DNA from: Flavobacterium luteolum
GTDB lineage: Bacteria; Bacteroidota; Bacteroidia; Flavobacteriales; Flavobacteriaceae
DNA length: 64,000 nt
Assembly: GCF_027111275.1 (NCBI RefSeq)
Contig: NZ_CP114286.1
Coordinates: 930,001 to 994,000, forward strand
Reading direction: 5' to 3'
Shown: one piece after another, positions 44,658 to 53,338 of the stretch
How the letters are laid out: each line of letters begins with the position of its first letter
Numbering within the stretch: position 1 is the stretch's first letter
Program-made: the position numbers and the translations under genes
The notes under the pieces: model-generated
Seen by the model: the letters and a program-made list of their open reading frames with translations, nothing else
Told to the model about the DNA's origin: nothing
Databases searched by the model: none

Positions 44658-44875
44658 AATACTATTTTAAAATCTTGCCTACTCTATAAAGTTTTCAGCT
44701 TACCTTGAATTGCCAATTAAAAAACATTTAAATAGCTGTCTATCAAAGATAAAATAAAAGCATAAACCAAAATAGTTTTTCTATAATAAAATACTTACAT
44801 GTAAATTTTTATCATGGCATCTATTAAAAACCCAATTCATTTTTAATTTTGTAAATTTGTTTAAATTCTTAAATT

Positions 44876-45106
44876 ATGAATAATAACTGGCAAAATTTAA
44901 TTTCGATAAATCCTGATATAAGATTTGGTAAACCTGTAATCACGGGAACTAGAATTTGTGTTTCAGATATTCTTTCATGGCTATCAACAGGAATGTCTTT
45001 TGAAGAAATTATTGAAGATTTCCCTGAATTAAATAAAGAACATATTCTTGCAGCTTTAGCTTTTGCGGCCAACAGAGAAAACATTACCAAAATAGTCGCA
45101 GCATAA
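44876..45106 (+). CDS. DUF433 antitoxin-like protein
   Basis: A 76-residue protein that matches the DUF433 pattern: LISINPDIRFGKPVITGTRI, then a winged-helix part VSDILSWLSTGMSFEEIIEDFP and HILAALAFAA. DUF433 proteins pair with PIN-like DUF5615 proteins in putative toxin-antitoxin modules. Its stop overlaps the start of that partner by one base (TAATG). Two -7-like boxes (TAATTTTG 44844-44851, TAAATTTG 44852-44859) lie just upstream without a clear -33. Confidence 0.88.
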   Translation: MNNNWQNLISINPDIRFGKPVITGTRICVSDILSWLSTGMSFEEIIEDFPELNKEHILAALAFAANRENITKIVAA

Positions 45107-45441
45107 TGAAACTGCTCTTAGACGCCAATATTTCTTGGAGAATAACCAAACTTATTGAAAGTAGTTTTCGTACTTGTCTCCATTCTAAAGATATTCCAGT
45201 AAATCAACCCGCAAAAGATTTGGAAATTTGGGAGTATGCTAAAAAAAATAGTTTTACCATACTTACACATGATGATGATTTTGAAAAATTATTACTTCTA
45301 AAAGGTGTTCCTCCAAAAGTGATTATTTTAAAGACTTTCAATAAAAATACTAAAGAACTTTCGGAACTCTTAATTTCAAAAAAGGAAATTATAGAATCAT
45401 TTATTCAAAACGATGAATTAATGATTTTAGAAATATATTAA
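45106..45441 (+). CDS. DUF5615 PIN-like protein, putative toxin
   Basis: A 111-residue protein with a PIN-like nuclease pattern: Asp7 in MKLLLDANISWR, an acidic residue in DLEIWEYAKKNSF, and the acidic cluster THDDDFEKLLLLKG. These match DUF5615/Mut7-C-like PIN proteins. It is translationally coupled to the DUF433 gene. A role as RNase toxin is inferred from pairing and fold only. Confidence 0.86.
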   Translation: MKLLLDANISWRITKLIESSFRTCLHSKDIPVNQPAKDLEIWEYAKKNSFTILTHDDDFEKLLLLKGVPPKVIILKTFNKNTKELSELLISKKEIIESFIQNDELMILEIY

Positions 45442-45448
45442 AAATATA

Positions 45449-45539
45449 TCGCCACGAACTCACGAATTACAAATCAATTAATTCGTGAATTCGTGGCGAA
45501 AAAACTCTGAACCTTTGTCACTTTGCTTCTTTGTCCCTC
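45449..45539. repeat. Inverted repeat plus octamer array (same family as 2355-2489)
   Basis: Arms TCGCCACGAACTCACGAATTA (45449-45469) and TAATTCGTGAATTCGTGGCGA (45479-45499) differ at one base. Then, on the minus strand, about four octamers of the form NNCAAAGN lie at 45505-45539. The layout equals that of the element at 2355. Confidence 0.8.
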
Positions 45540-45546
45540 AAAAAAG

Positions 45547-47844
45547 CTACTCTTTAATTTCAAAAGCACTCTGCAAACCTTTATCAGAGCTTCCTCCAAC
45601 CATGATTTTAAACGTTCCCGGTTCTACCAAATAATTTCCTTCATTATCATAAAACCCAAGTTCCTTATCGGTTAAAGTAAAGTTTATCGTTTTAGTTTCA
45701 CCTTTTTTCAAATTAACCAATTCAAAACCCTTCAATTCTTTTATTGGCCGAACGATACTTGCAAATTCATCATGAATGTATAATTGCACCACTTCTTTTC
45801 CATCATAATTTCCTGAATTTGTAACCTCAACGCTTACCTGAACTTTTTCACCTTTTGCAAAAGCAGTTTTATTCAACTTCAAGTTTTTATAATCGAAAGT
45901 TGTATAGCTTAAACCAAAACCAAACGGAAACTGAGGCGTTTTCTCCACATCCATATAATGCGACCAGAAAACATTTTTATCACTGTCAGTTGGTCTTCCT
46001 GTGCTGTATTTGTTGTAATAAATTGGAACTTGCCCAACATTTCTAGGAAACGACATTGGCAATTTCCCACTCGGATTATAATCTCCGTATAAAACCTGCG
46101 CAATTGCATTTCCAGCCTGCGTACCTAAATGCCAAGCTTCTACAATTGCCGGAACATTTTCTGCAGCCCATGGAATACTCAACGGACGGCCATTATTTAA
46201 AACCAAAACCACATTTGGATTTGCTTTATAGATTTCTTCTAATAATTCCTGCTGTAAACCTGGCAGATTCAAATCAGTTCTGCTTCTTCCCTCACCACTT
46301 TGAAAACCGTATTCACCTAAAACCATCACCACAACATCGGCATTTTTTGCTGCATTTTTAGCTGCTTCAAATCCGCTTTTATCTATTGTATTGAAAACGG
46401 TTTCAGTTAAGAAAGTCGCTTTTTGTTTTAATAAATCAGCTCCTTTTTCAAAAGTTAGCTGATTGCCTTTATATTGCTGCATTCCTTCTAAAACAGAAAC
46501 TGCAGTATCATCAGAAGCTGCAATTCTCCAGCTTCCCAACGGACTGTTTTTATCATTTGCCAACGCTCCAATCAAAGCAATTTTCTGTCCAGATTTCTTT
46601 AGCGGAAGCAAATTCTTTTCATTTTTCAGTAAAACGATCGATTTCTTCGCCATATCCAAAACGCCTTCGTTGTTCGCTTTGCTTCCAACAACTTCTTTTT
46701 CGCGTTTTTCATCACAATATCTGTACGGATCATCAAATAAACCCAATTCAAATTTGACACGTAAAATTCTGCGAACCGCATCATCGACCAAAGCTTCTTT
46801 TACTTTTCCAGATTTTACCAGATCAACTAATTTCGCCACATACAAATACGATTCCATATCCATATCAGAACCTGCAATTACTGCTTTTGCCGTTGCATCG
46901 GCTTCGTCTTTTGCATAACCGTGCGCTATCATTTCACGAATTGAAGCATAATCAGAAATCACAAATCCGTCAAACTTCCATTTTCCCTTTAAAATATCTC
47001 TTTGCAAAAAAGCGCTTCCAGTCGCAGGAACACCATTCAAAGTATTAAACGAATTCATAAACGTTCGAACTCCAGCGTCAACCGTTGCTTCAAAAGGAGG
47101 CAAAACCGAATTGTACAATTTCGAATTACTAATGTCTACAATATTATATTCCAATCCCGCTTCAACATAACCATAAGCCGCAAAATGTTTCGCACAAGCC
47201 GCGATCGTATTTACTTTAGCCATATCAGCTATAGTTTCTCCTTGAAAACCTTTAACTCTTGCATATCCAATTTTACTTCCTAAGTATGGATCTTCTCCCG
47301 AGCCTTCCATCACACGTCCCCAACGCGCGTCGTTCGCAACGTCAACATTTGGTCCAAAAGTCCAATTGATTCCAGATGCCGAAGCTTCATCTGCTGCAAT
47401 CGCCGCCGATTTTTTAATCGCTTCCAAATCCCAACTTGCCGCTTCTGCCAACGGAATCGGACTTAACGTTTTATAGCCATGTATTACGTCAAAACCAATA
47501 ATTAATGGAATTCCCAAACGGGTTTCTTCCACCGCAATTTTCTGCACCGCGCGCACTTCTTTCACGCCACGAACCGTCAGCATTGATCCGACCAATCCTT
47601 TTCTTAAATGTTCGTATTTTAACTCAGCTGTTCCGCCTTTTGGCGCAGGTCCCGTAACATCCCAAAAGCCATTATATTGGTTCATCTGCCCTACTTTTTC
47701 CTCCAATGTCATTAACGGTATAAGCAAATCAATACGCTGCTCAACAGTTTTATTCTTATCCAGATACGGCTTTTTTTGTGCATTCATATTTCCAACAGTA
47801 AACAGGGAAAATACCCCAATAATTAGTATTTGTTTATTTTTCAT
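45547..47844 (-). CDS. bglX: Glycoside hydrolase family 3 beta-glucosidase
   Basis: A 765-residue periplasmic or secreted enzyme (signal peptide ends GNMNAQ). The catalytic TIM barrel has IPLIIGFDVIHGYKT (112-126), RWGRVMEGSGEDPYL (174-188), AACAKHFAAYGYVEAG and nucleophile Asp298 in GFVISDYASI. An alpha/beta sandwich (VVMVLGEYGFQSGEGRSRTDLNLPG, holding the likely acid/base) and a fibronectin III-like domain (VSVEVTNSGNYDGKEVVQLYI) follow, as in BglX. It would release glucose from cello- or glucomanno-oligosaccharides. It is flanked by repeats on both sides and looks monocistronic. Confidence 0.93.
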   Translation of the reverse strand: MKNKQILIIGVFSLFTVGNMNAQKKPYLDKNKTVEQRIDLLIPLMTLEEKVGQMNQYNGFWDVTGPAPKGGTAELKYEHLRKGLVGSMLTVRGVKEVRAVQKIAVEETRLGIPLIIGFDVIHGYKTLSPIPLAEAASWDLEAIKKSAAIAADEASASGINWTFGPNVDVANDARWGRVMEGSGEDPYLGSKIGYARVKGFQGETIADMAKVNTIAACAKHFAAYGYVEAGLEYNIVDISNSKLYNSVLPPFEATVDAGVRTFMNSFNTLNGVPATGSAFLQRDILKGKWKFDGFVISDYASIREMIAHGYAKDEADATAKAVIAGSDMDMESYLYVAKLVDLVKSGKVKEALVDDAVRRILRVKFELGLFDDPYRYCDEKREKEVVGSKANNEGVLDMAKKSIVLLKNEKNLLPLKKSGQKIALIGALANDKNSPLGSWRIAASDDTAVSVLEGMQQYKGNQLTFEKGADLLKQKATFLTETVFNTIDKSGFEAAKNAAKNADVVVMVLGEYGFQSGEGRSRTDLNLPGLQQELLEEIYKANPNVVLVLNNGRPLSIPWAAENVPAIVEAWHLGTQAGNAIAQVLYGDYNPSGKLPMSFPRNVGQVPIYYNKYSTGRPTDSDKNVFWSHYMDVEKTPQFPFGFGLSYTTFDYKNLKLNKTAFAKGEKVQVSVEVTNSGNYDGKEVVQLYIHDEFASIVRPIKELKGFELVNLKKGETKTINFTLTDKELGFYDNEGNYLVEPGTFKIMVGGSSDKGLQSAFEIKE

Positions 47845-47866
47845 TGTGGTTTAGTTAGTTTTTTTT

Positions 47867-48010
47867 CTAAGGTTCTGAGACGCTAAGATTCTAAGTTTTT
47901 ATATTTTGGCGTGCCCCGCTGAAAAAAGCGGGTCGGGCTATCCGTTTCAAGTCCTCGCCTGTTCGTTCCTCACGGCTGTGGGCTTTCCACTTCTATCCCT
48001 CACGCAAATC
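47867..48010. repeat. Octamer array and dispersed-repeat-like segment
   Basis: Four octamers of form NNCTAAGN (47867-47897) match those at 2355. After them a G+C-richer stretch (about 47907-48010, with GGCGTGCCCCGCTG, GGGTCGGGCTATCCG and TTCTATCCCTCACGC) has no open frame of its own and a base composition unlike its surroundings. I believe such a segment recurs in flavobacterial intergenic regions. Confidence 0.6.
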
Positions 48011-48036
48011 GTTTTCAAAAGAACGTTTTGGTCATC

Positions 48037-48138
48037 TTGTCATCCTGAGGAACGAAGGATCACACTAGAAGCTCCGCATAGAACTCCGCTAATCTTTGTG
48101 GAGTTACATGTGTGATCCTTCGTTTCTCAGAATGACAA
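48037..48138. repeat. 29-bp inverted repeat
   Basis: Arms at 48037-48065 (TTGTCATCCTGAGGAACGAA...) and 48110-48138 pair with two mismatches over a 44-bp spacer. The arm resembles that of the tandem units at 55901 (TGTCATTCCGA...GAGGAAT), so they may be one family. The remaining 90 bp to the esterase gene hold nothing recognised. Confidence 0.8.
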
Positions 48139-48228
48139 ACTTTGTGTCTCACTTTGCGGGCTTCGACTTCGCTAAGCCTGACAAAGCAAATCAAAATCTA
48201 AAATCTTGCTTCTTTCTTCTTTATAGAC

Positions 48229-49608
48229 TCACTCAGAAACAAAACAAGAAGCAGGCAAATTCGCTTTATTAAACAAATCTGACTGAATCGTATTTCCCCA
48301 TGCAAATCTCACTTTTGCTGGAGAAGCTACTTTCTTACTTGTCAAAATCACTTCGTTATTTTTAATCGAAGCTTCGGCTGGATAGAAAACTCCATCTATT
48401 CCCGCAACCTCAAATTGATTCGATTTTTTGTCTTTAAAGTATAATCCGTCTCCGTAGTGAAAAGAAACTGTTACTGTATTTTTATCCACTTTAATTCCCT
48501 TAAAAATAGGCCCATTAACCAAACTAGAATTGGTTTTGTAGTTTTCTGCCAAAGCCAAATTCGCTAAACGAATTCCAACCGATTTTTTATTTTTTGGATG
48601 AATATCAATCGTATCCGAAATATCACTGATTACCACCATTCCTGTTTTCGGAACTTCTTTCAATAATTTTCTCTGCGAATCTCTAACTGTCACATTAGAA
48701 AAATTGTTCTTTCCGGTTTTAAATGGTGCAATCTGAACATAATAAAAAGGAAAATCGTCTTTCCATTCTTTTCTCCATGAAGTAATTAAAGCAGCCAAAG
48801 TTTTATCATAAACCAAAGAACCTACATTCGACTCTCCTTGATACCAAAGCGTTCCTGCAATTTTAAATCCTATGATTGGATATATCATGGCATTGTAAGC
48901 TCTTCCAGGTTGTCTTGGTCCATATTCTTGTTCGTTTAATTTTTTGGCGTTTTCCAATAAAATCGGATCGTTATTTACGACTTCTGCAGGCATCCAAATT
49001 TCTGCGGGAGTTCCGCCCCAATTTGAAGAAATTAATCCGATTGGGACGTTTTGCAAATCTTCGCGCAAGCGTTTTGCAAAAAAGTAACCAACAGCGCTAA
49101 AATATTTCATGGTTTCTGGAGTCGATTCTGTCCAATTTCCCAGCAAATTATTCTGCGGATTCTCAGCAGTCAATTTCGGAACTGTGAAAAAACGAATATT
49201 AGGATTTGTAGCATTTTTCATTTCTTCTTCGCCATCATCAATTCCCCAGCTCACCGACATTTCCATATTCGATTGTCCGGAACAAAGCCAGACTTCGCCA
49301 ATTAAAATGTTTTTTAAAACCACTTCATTATAGCCTTTTATCGAAATTGTAAACGGTCCTCCTGCTTCTGGAGTTTTAATGGTAATTTCCCATTTTGCCT
49401 GATTATTGGCAACAGTTTTATATTCCTGATTATTCCAGCTAGAAATTAGTTTGATTTCTTCTTTTGGATTCGCCCAACCCCAAATTTTCACTTGAGAGTT
49501 GCGCTGTAAAACCATATTATCACCAAAAATATTCGGAAGCGACACATTTGCCATCATAGTACTGGAAATCAATAGAAAGAAAACAAACTTAAAAATATTA
49601 TTTTTCAT
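48229..49608 (-). CDS. SASA-domain sialate/acetyl-esterase-like protein
   Basis: A 459-residue secreted protein (signal peptide ends near MMANV). Opening strands with IFGDNMVLQRNSQVKIWGWA and the catalytic Ser113 in LCSGQSNMEMS identify the sialate O-acetylesterase (SASA) family. Later blocks ISSNWGGTPAEIWMP and GTLWYQGESNVG fit. By context it more likely removes acetyl groups from hemicellulose than from sialic acid. Its start overlaps the CE2 gene end by 11 bp, so the two are co-translated. Confidence 0.87.
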   Translation of the reverse strand: MKNNIFKFVFFLLISSTMMANVSLPNIFGDNMVLQRNSQVKIWGWANPKEEIKLISSWNNQEYKTVANNQAKWEITIKTPEAGGPFTISIKGYNEVVLKNILIGEVWLCSGQSNMEMSVSWGIDDGEEEMKNATNPNIRFFTVPKLTAENPQNNLLGNWTESTPETMKYFSAVGYFFAKRLREDLQNVPIGLISSNWGGTPAEIWMPAEVVNNDPILLENAKKLNEQEYGPRQPGRAYNAMIYPIIGFKIAGTLWYQGESNVGSLVYDKTLAALITSWRKEWKDDFPFYYVQIAPFKTGKNNFSNVTVRDSQRKLLKEVPKTGMVVISDISDTIDIHPKNKKSVGIRLANLALAENYKTNSSLVNGPIFKGIKVDKNTVTVSFHYGDGLYFKDKKSNQFEVAGIDGVFYPAEASIKNNEVILTSKKVASPAKVRFAWGNTIQSDLFNKANLPASCFVSE

Positions 49609-50698
49609 TTAGCAACTTCTTTAAAAATGGGCCATATTCCTCTGCCAAAACCTTATGATCTGCCATATCTGGATGACCTGAACATCCATTTGGTGTCATT
49701 GGTTTGAACTTGAAAATCTTAATTGATTTGTGTGATTTATCATTCGCAAAAGCGTTCTTAACTTTATTCAGACAATCTTCAAAAACAACTGCTCTTTCTC
49801 CGCCAACCATTGGACTATTTGTAATTACAATCTGTGTATTCGGATTGTGTTTGTAAAGCATTTTGATGAAGTCGATATAATTCGAAACATACTTTTCTGG
49901 ATTAAATGGCAAGCGTTCTTTTTTACCATCTCCACCAGAAAAATCATTTGTTCCTAAGGCAATACTGATAATGTCGGGCTGAAACCCAAAGTCGTATTTC
50001 GGTTTTGAAGCCTCTTTTGTCAAATATAAATTGGGATAAACATCTGGCATTATGGCTTCGTCTTTATGCTCATCGTTCCAATTTCTGTACATTCCTATTC
50101 CCGAAACACAGCTCATTAAATAATCGACACGAATTGCGCGCGAAAGTGTTGGCCCATAAGCATAATACCCATTATGATGATCCATATATTCGCCTTTATC
50201 GCAAGGAACATCCGATGGATCGCTCGCAGCACCGCAAGTAATAGAATCGCCAATGAACTCGATTTTCTTTTTCTTTTGAAATGAAATTGTAGTCAGTTTT
50301 GCAGTTGTTCCTGCAAACAAAATATTGCCGCTTTGTGCTTCTGTATTTTTGTAGATTTCTAGTCGATGTTCTTTTTGCTTAGAAGTAACTTTGATTGGAA
50401 ATGACTGAACCGCTCCTTTTTCAATTCTAATCTTTCCTATATATTCTCCATCCAAAACCAGTTGAACATAGTTATGATGTTCGTATGAATCAACGCTTTG
50501 AAGTGAGATTGCACATTCATTTCCGAAAAAATTAAAAGTTACCGAAGAAGCCGTTCCAATTAAAATAACCTCATCGTTTTGAAGTTTATCAATTCGACCT
50601 TGGTATAAAAAAGTTTTATTAGAATTTTGAGTTTGTGAATTCGAAATCAGAGAAATCAGCAAAAACGAAATTAAAACAGCTATTTTTTTGGGAAACAT
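49598..50698 (-). CDS. Carbohydrate esterase family 2 acetyl-esterase
   Basis: A 366-residue secreted enzyme (signal peptide ends SLISNSQTQ). An N-terminal jelly-roll (about 30-140) precedes an SGNH hydrolase with Ser152 (FIGDSITCG), Gly249-Asp252 (LGTND) and His342 (CSGHPDMADH), the CE2 architecture. CE2 enzymes deacetylate xylan and mannan sugars, preferentially at primary positions. Together with the SASA protein it would clear acetyl groups from galactoglucomannan. It is first in a two-gene operon behind a consensus-like promoter. Confidence 0.9.
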   Translation of the reverse strand: MFPKKIAVLISFLLISLISNSQTQNSNKTFLYQGRIDKLQNDEVILIGTASSVTFNFFGNECAISLQSVDSYEHHNYVQLVLDGEYIGKIRIEKGAVQSFPIKVTSKQKEHRLEIYKNTEAQSGNILFAGTTAKLTTISFQKKKKIEFIGDSITCGAASDPSDVPCDKGEYMDHHNGYYAYGPTLSRAIRVDYLMSCVSGIGMYRNWNDEHKDEAIMPDVYPNLYLTKEASKPKYDFGFQPDIISIALGTNDFSGGDGKKERLPFNPEKYVSNYIDFIKMLYKHNPNTQIVITNSPMVGGERAVVFEDCLNKVKNAFANDKSHKSIKIFKFKPMTPNGCSGHPDMADHKVLAEEYGPFLKKLLNEK

Positions 50699-50729
50699 AG
50701 TTTATTTGTTAAAATATAAATACGATTCA

Positions 50730-50756
50730 CAAATATATTGGAAAGAGATTATCCAA
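50730..50756 (-). promoter_or_regulatory. Candidate promoter of the esterase operon
   Basis: On the minus strand, TTG (50756-50754), 16 nt, then TATATTTG (50737-50730), about 30 bp before the CE2 ATG. Confidence 0.52.
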
Positions 50757-50902
50757 AAAGATACTAAAATGTCAAAAAGTAATAAAAAAACACCACATAA
50801 ACACATCATTCCAACCGTTATAGATGTCAATTCTTACATCTATCATAAAAACTAACAATTTAGAACTATCTTTAGCGTTTAATACTTTTACAATCTGCAA
50901 AA

Positions 50903-51406
50903 ATGAAAGTCTTAGTCGTAATTTTTTTATTGTTTTTTATCACTCTTTCTTCCTTCAATTTAAAAAAGGAAAAAGATCAAATTCAAAACAATATATCTCA
51001 AACCGAAATCAATCGCGATTCAATAATTGTTTACGCAAAAAAATATTTAGGCACGCCTTATGTTTATGCCAGCAGTAATCCGAAAAAAGGTTTTGACTGT
51101 TCGGGTTTTGTGAGTTATGTTTTTAAAAATTTTGGAATGACTCTCCCTAGAAGTTCAAGCGGTTATAAAAACATAGGCAAGACTTTAAAACCAGAAGAAT
51201 TTAAAGTGGGAGATATTTTAGTTTTCTATGGATATAAAAATAGGAATATTGTTGGTCACATCGGCATTATCTGCGAAGCCAACGGAATGCAGTCAAAATT
51301 TATTCATGCCTCATCAGGAAAAGCGCAACAGGTAACTATAACAGCACTTGATACAGAACATTACACCAAACGCTTTTATAAATGTGTTGATGTTTTATCA
51401 AAATAG
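50903..51406 (+). CDS. NlpC/P60-family peptidoglycan endopeptidase
   Basis: A 167-residue protein with a short hydrophobic N-terminus (signal peptide or anchor). The NlpC/P60 catalytic residues are Cys66 in KGFDCSGFVSYVF, His119 in NIVGHIGII and a third polar residue, His135, in KFIHASSGK. YLGTPYVYASSNPKKG before the Cys is typical. It cuts D-Glu-type bonds in peptide stems. It converges with the L,D-transpeptidase gene across a structured repeat. Confidence 0.92.
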   Translation: MKVLVVIFLLFFITLSSFNLKKEKDQIQNNISQTEINRDSIIVYAKKYLGTPYVYASSNPKKGFDCSGFVSYVFKNFGMTLPRSSSGYKNIGKTLKPEEFKVGDILVFYGYKNRNIVGHIGIICEANGMQSKFIHASSGKAQQVTITALDTEHYTKRFYKCVDVLSK

Positions 51407-51413
51407 TTTTTTT

Positions 51414-51580
51414 AGCCACGAATTACACAAATTTATCTTTTGCCACTCCCGATAGCTATCGGGATAAAAAGATTAGCACAGATTTTTTATAATCATTTTA
51501 ATCCTTTAATCTGTGGCTTTATTTTTTTGATTGCAATACTTATAAAAATTTAATTCGTCAAAATTTGTGTAATTAGTGGC
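51414..51580. repeat. Nested inverted repeats, about 167 bp
   Basis: Outer arms AGCCACGAATTACACAAATT (from 51414) and AAATTTGTGTAATTAGTGGC (51561-51580) are near-complementary. Inside are a perfect palindrome, TCCCGATAGCTATCGGGA (51447-51464), and a pair AGCACAGATT / AATCTGTGGCT (51476-51517). It fills the gap between two convergent genes. Confidence 0.8.
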
Positions 51581-51589
51581 GAACTTAAA

Positions 51590-53167
51590 TTATTCTTCAG
51601 TTAAGAGTTTAATCAAACTTTCATCTCTTCCGTAAATATCTTTATAGAAATTTAGATTGCCTTCGCGATCTACCCAAGCCGTAAAATAACCAATATAAAC
51701 TGGAACTTTTTTCTTCAACGTATACCAGCTTTCCTTTCCTGCATGCATTGCTTTATCAATTCTTTCTGGATTCCATGCTGGATCTGGTTTTAATAATTCA
51801 ATTGCCAATTCTCTAGGTTTTGCAACACGAACACAACCGTGGCTAAACGCTCTGCTTTCTCTTTCAAACAAACTTTTTGAAGGCGTATCGTGCAGATAAA
51901 TATTGCTTGAATTTGGAAATAAAAACTTCACCAGACCAAGTGAATTATTTTTACCTGGAAGCTGACGAACGGCGCCATTATTCCACTCTAAGTTTTTCTT
52001 TTGTAAATAATTTTTATCCCTAGCCATTCCAGGTTTTATCTCAGATTTGATAATACTTGGCGGAACGTTCCAATACGGACTGAAAACAATATTGCTCATC
52101 ATTCCGCTAAAAATTACGGTTTTTGTCAATGCCCTTCCCACTACAACTGCAGATGTAAATGCGATTTTTCCATCTTCAATTATATACAATTTAAATTCAG
52201 GAATATTAACCTCTATGTACTTCTGCCCTTTTTCTAACTCAGGATCAATCCATCGACAGCGTTCCATATTGGCAATAATCGTTTTGATGCGGTCTGAAAC
52301 AGGAATGTTCAAATCGTTTATATGCTCCAATAAAATGGTGTTTTTGGGTACATAACCATGACGTAATTCATAGTTTTTTAAGGCTTTCATTAAAACCGTA
52401 TCGCAAACTGTGCTTTTGGTATCTTCCTTAAGATCTTTGGTTACAAAAAGTCGTTCTCTAATCTGTGCAATAACAGTAGACGAATCGCCTAATTTTAAAC
52501 TTTTATAATCTTCTCCCGCCTCAATAGTTTTCCAGCCTCCGTTTTTCTCTATTTCTCTATATTCTTTAAGAGCATCGCGAAGCTTATAATATTGGCTAAA
52601 CATCTTTCTTTTCTTATCATCCAAAATGGTTGATTTCTTAAAGATCGAATCTGAAAGCACTTGGTAGTTCAGTTTTTTACGAGGTAAAAGCCATTCTAAA
52701 GAAACTACTGTTTTTTCGTCAAAACCGCCTACTTTTTCACCATAATAGTAATATAAATTAGAAAGAAGCAAATCGGTATCTTCTTTTGAAAGTTTAGTAT
52801 TCGCATTATTATCAAAAACCGAATTTAATTGTTCGTTATAAGGATAATTGGCTTTTAATCCTTCCTGATCGAGATTTTTGTATTGATTGAACAATGTATT
52901 GGCAAATTCGACAATTCCTTTATTGTCCTGCCATAATTGAGTTGATTTGTTTTTTTGATATAAAGAAGTTACATCATTTTTGAATTTATCCAGTTTCGGA
53001 TAATTTTCATAAAACTTCGCAATACGAACACTGTCAATTGTAAGTTTTAATTCAGGCATTTTTTCAACCGTTTTTATCGAGTTTTCCTCTTTTTTATCAG
53101 CTTTCGAATTACACGAAAAAACAATCAAAAAAACAATAGCAATAATAGGCGTATACCAGATTCTCAT
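51590..53167 (-). CDS. L,D-transpeptidase (YcbB/LdtD-like), lipoprotein
   Basis: A 525-residue lipoprotein (LIVFSCNS, Cys19). A scaffold region (about 60-300) with a peptidoglycan-binding-like helix pair (MKALKNYELRHGYVPKNT) precedes the YkuD catalytic domain (about 317-470). VVVGRALTKTVIFSGMMSNIVFSPYWNVPPSI, His426 in IYLHDTP and Cys445 in AFSHGCVRVAK are present, so it should be active. It makes 3-3 crosslinks or attaches proteins to peptidoglycan. It stands alone on its strand, opposite the NlpC/P60 gene. Confidence 0.93.
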   Translation of the reverse strand: MRIWYTPIIAIVFLIVFSCNSKADKKEENSIKTVEKMPELKLTIDSVRIAKFYENYPKLDKFKNDVTSLYQKNKSTQLWQDNKGIVEFANTLFNQYKNLDQEGLKANYPYNEQLNSVFDNNANTKLSKEDTDLLLSNLYYYYGEKVGGFDEKTVVSLEWLLPRKKLNYQVLSDSIFKKSTILDDKKRKMFSQYYKLRDALKEYREIEKNGGWKTIEAGEDYKSLKLGDSSTVIAQIRERLFVTKDLKEDTKSTVCDTVLMKALKNYELRHGYVPKNTILLEHINDLNIPVSDRIKTIIANMERCRWIDPELEKGQKYIEVNIPEFKLYIIEDGKIAFTSAVVVGRALTKTVIFSGMMSNIVFSPYWNVPPSIIKSEIKPGMARDKNYLQKKNLEWNNGAVRQLPGKNNSLGLVKFLFPNSSNIYLHDTPSKSLFERESRAFSHGCVRVAKPRELAIELLKPDPAWNPERIDKAMHAGKESWYTLKKKVPVYIGYFTAWVDREGNLNFYKDIYGRDESLIKLLTEE

Positions 53168-53264
53168 AACTTAAAATTTTTGATTAAAAGTAGAAAAAAT
53201 TCTATTAAAAAAAAGAACTAAGAAATAAATCTTGAGCCTTATTTTTTTGAAGTTTAAGCCGTTA

Positions 53265-53308
53265 CTAAAAAATAAAAAGCTCCAAACAATTTACATGTCT
53301 GGAGCTTT
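53265..53308 (-). terminator. Terminator of the DUF1573 gene
   Basis: AAAGCTCCA (53276-53284) and TGGAGCTTT (53300-53308) pair across a 15-nt loop. On the minus strand TTTATTTTTT follows. Confidence 0.78.
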
Positions 53309-53338
53309 CGCCATATAACCAACCTATTAAAATTCTAA

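Noticed and set aside
46463..46918. 151-codon forward open frame within the GH3 gene
   Set aside because: It lies fully antisense to catalytic-domain codons and shows no family resemblance.
48229..49608. Sialic-acid metabolism gene
   Set aside because: No other sialic-acid gene is present; the overlap with CE2 in a mannan locus points to hemicellulose acetyl groups.
23064..50698. PUL as a recent mobile element
   Set aside because: No integrase, transposase, tRNA attachment duplication or clear composition shift at the ends.
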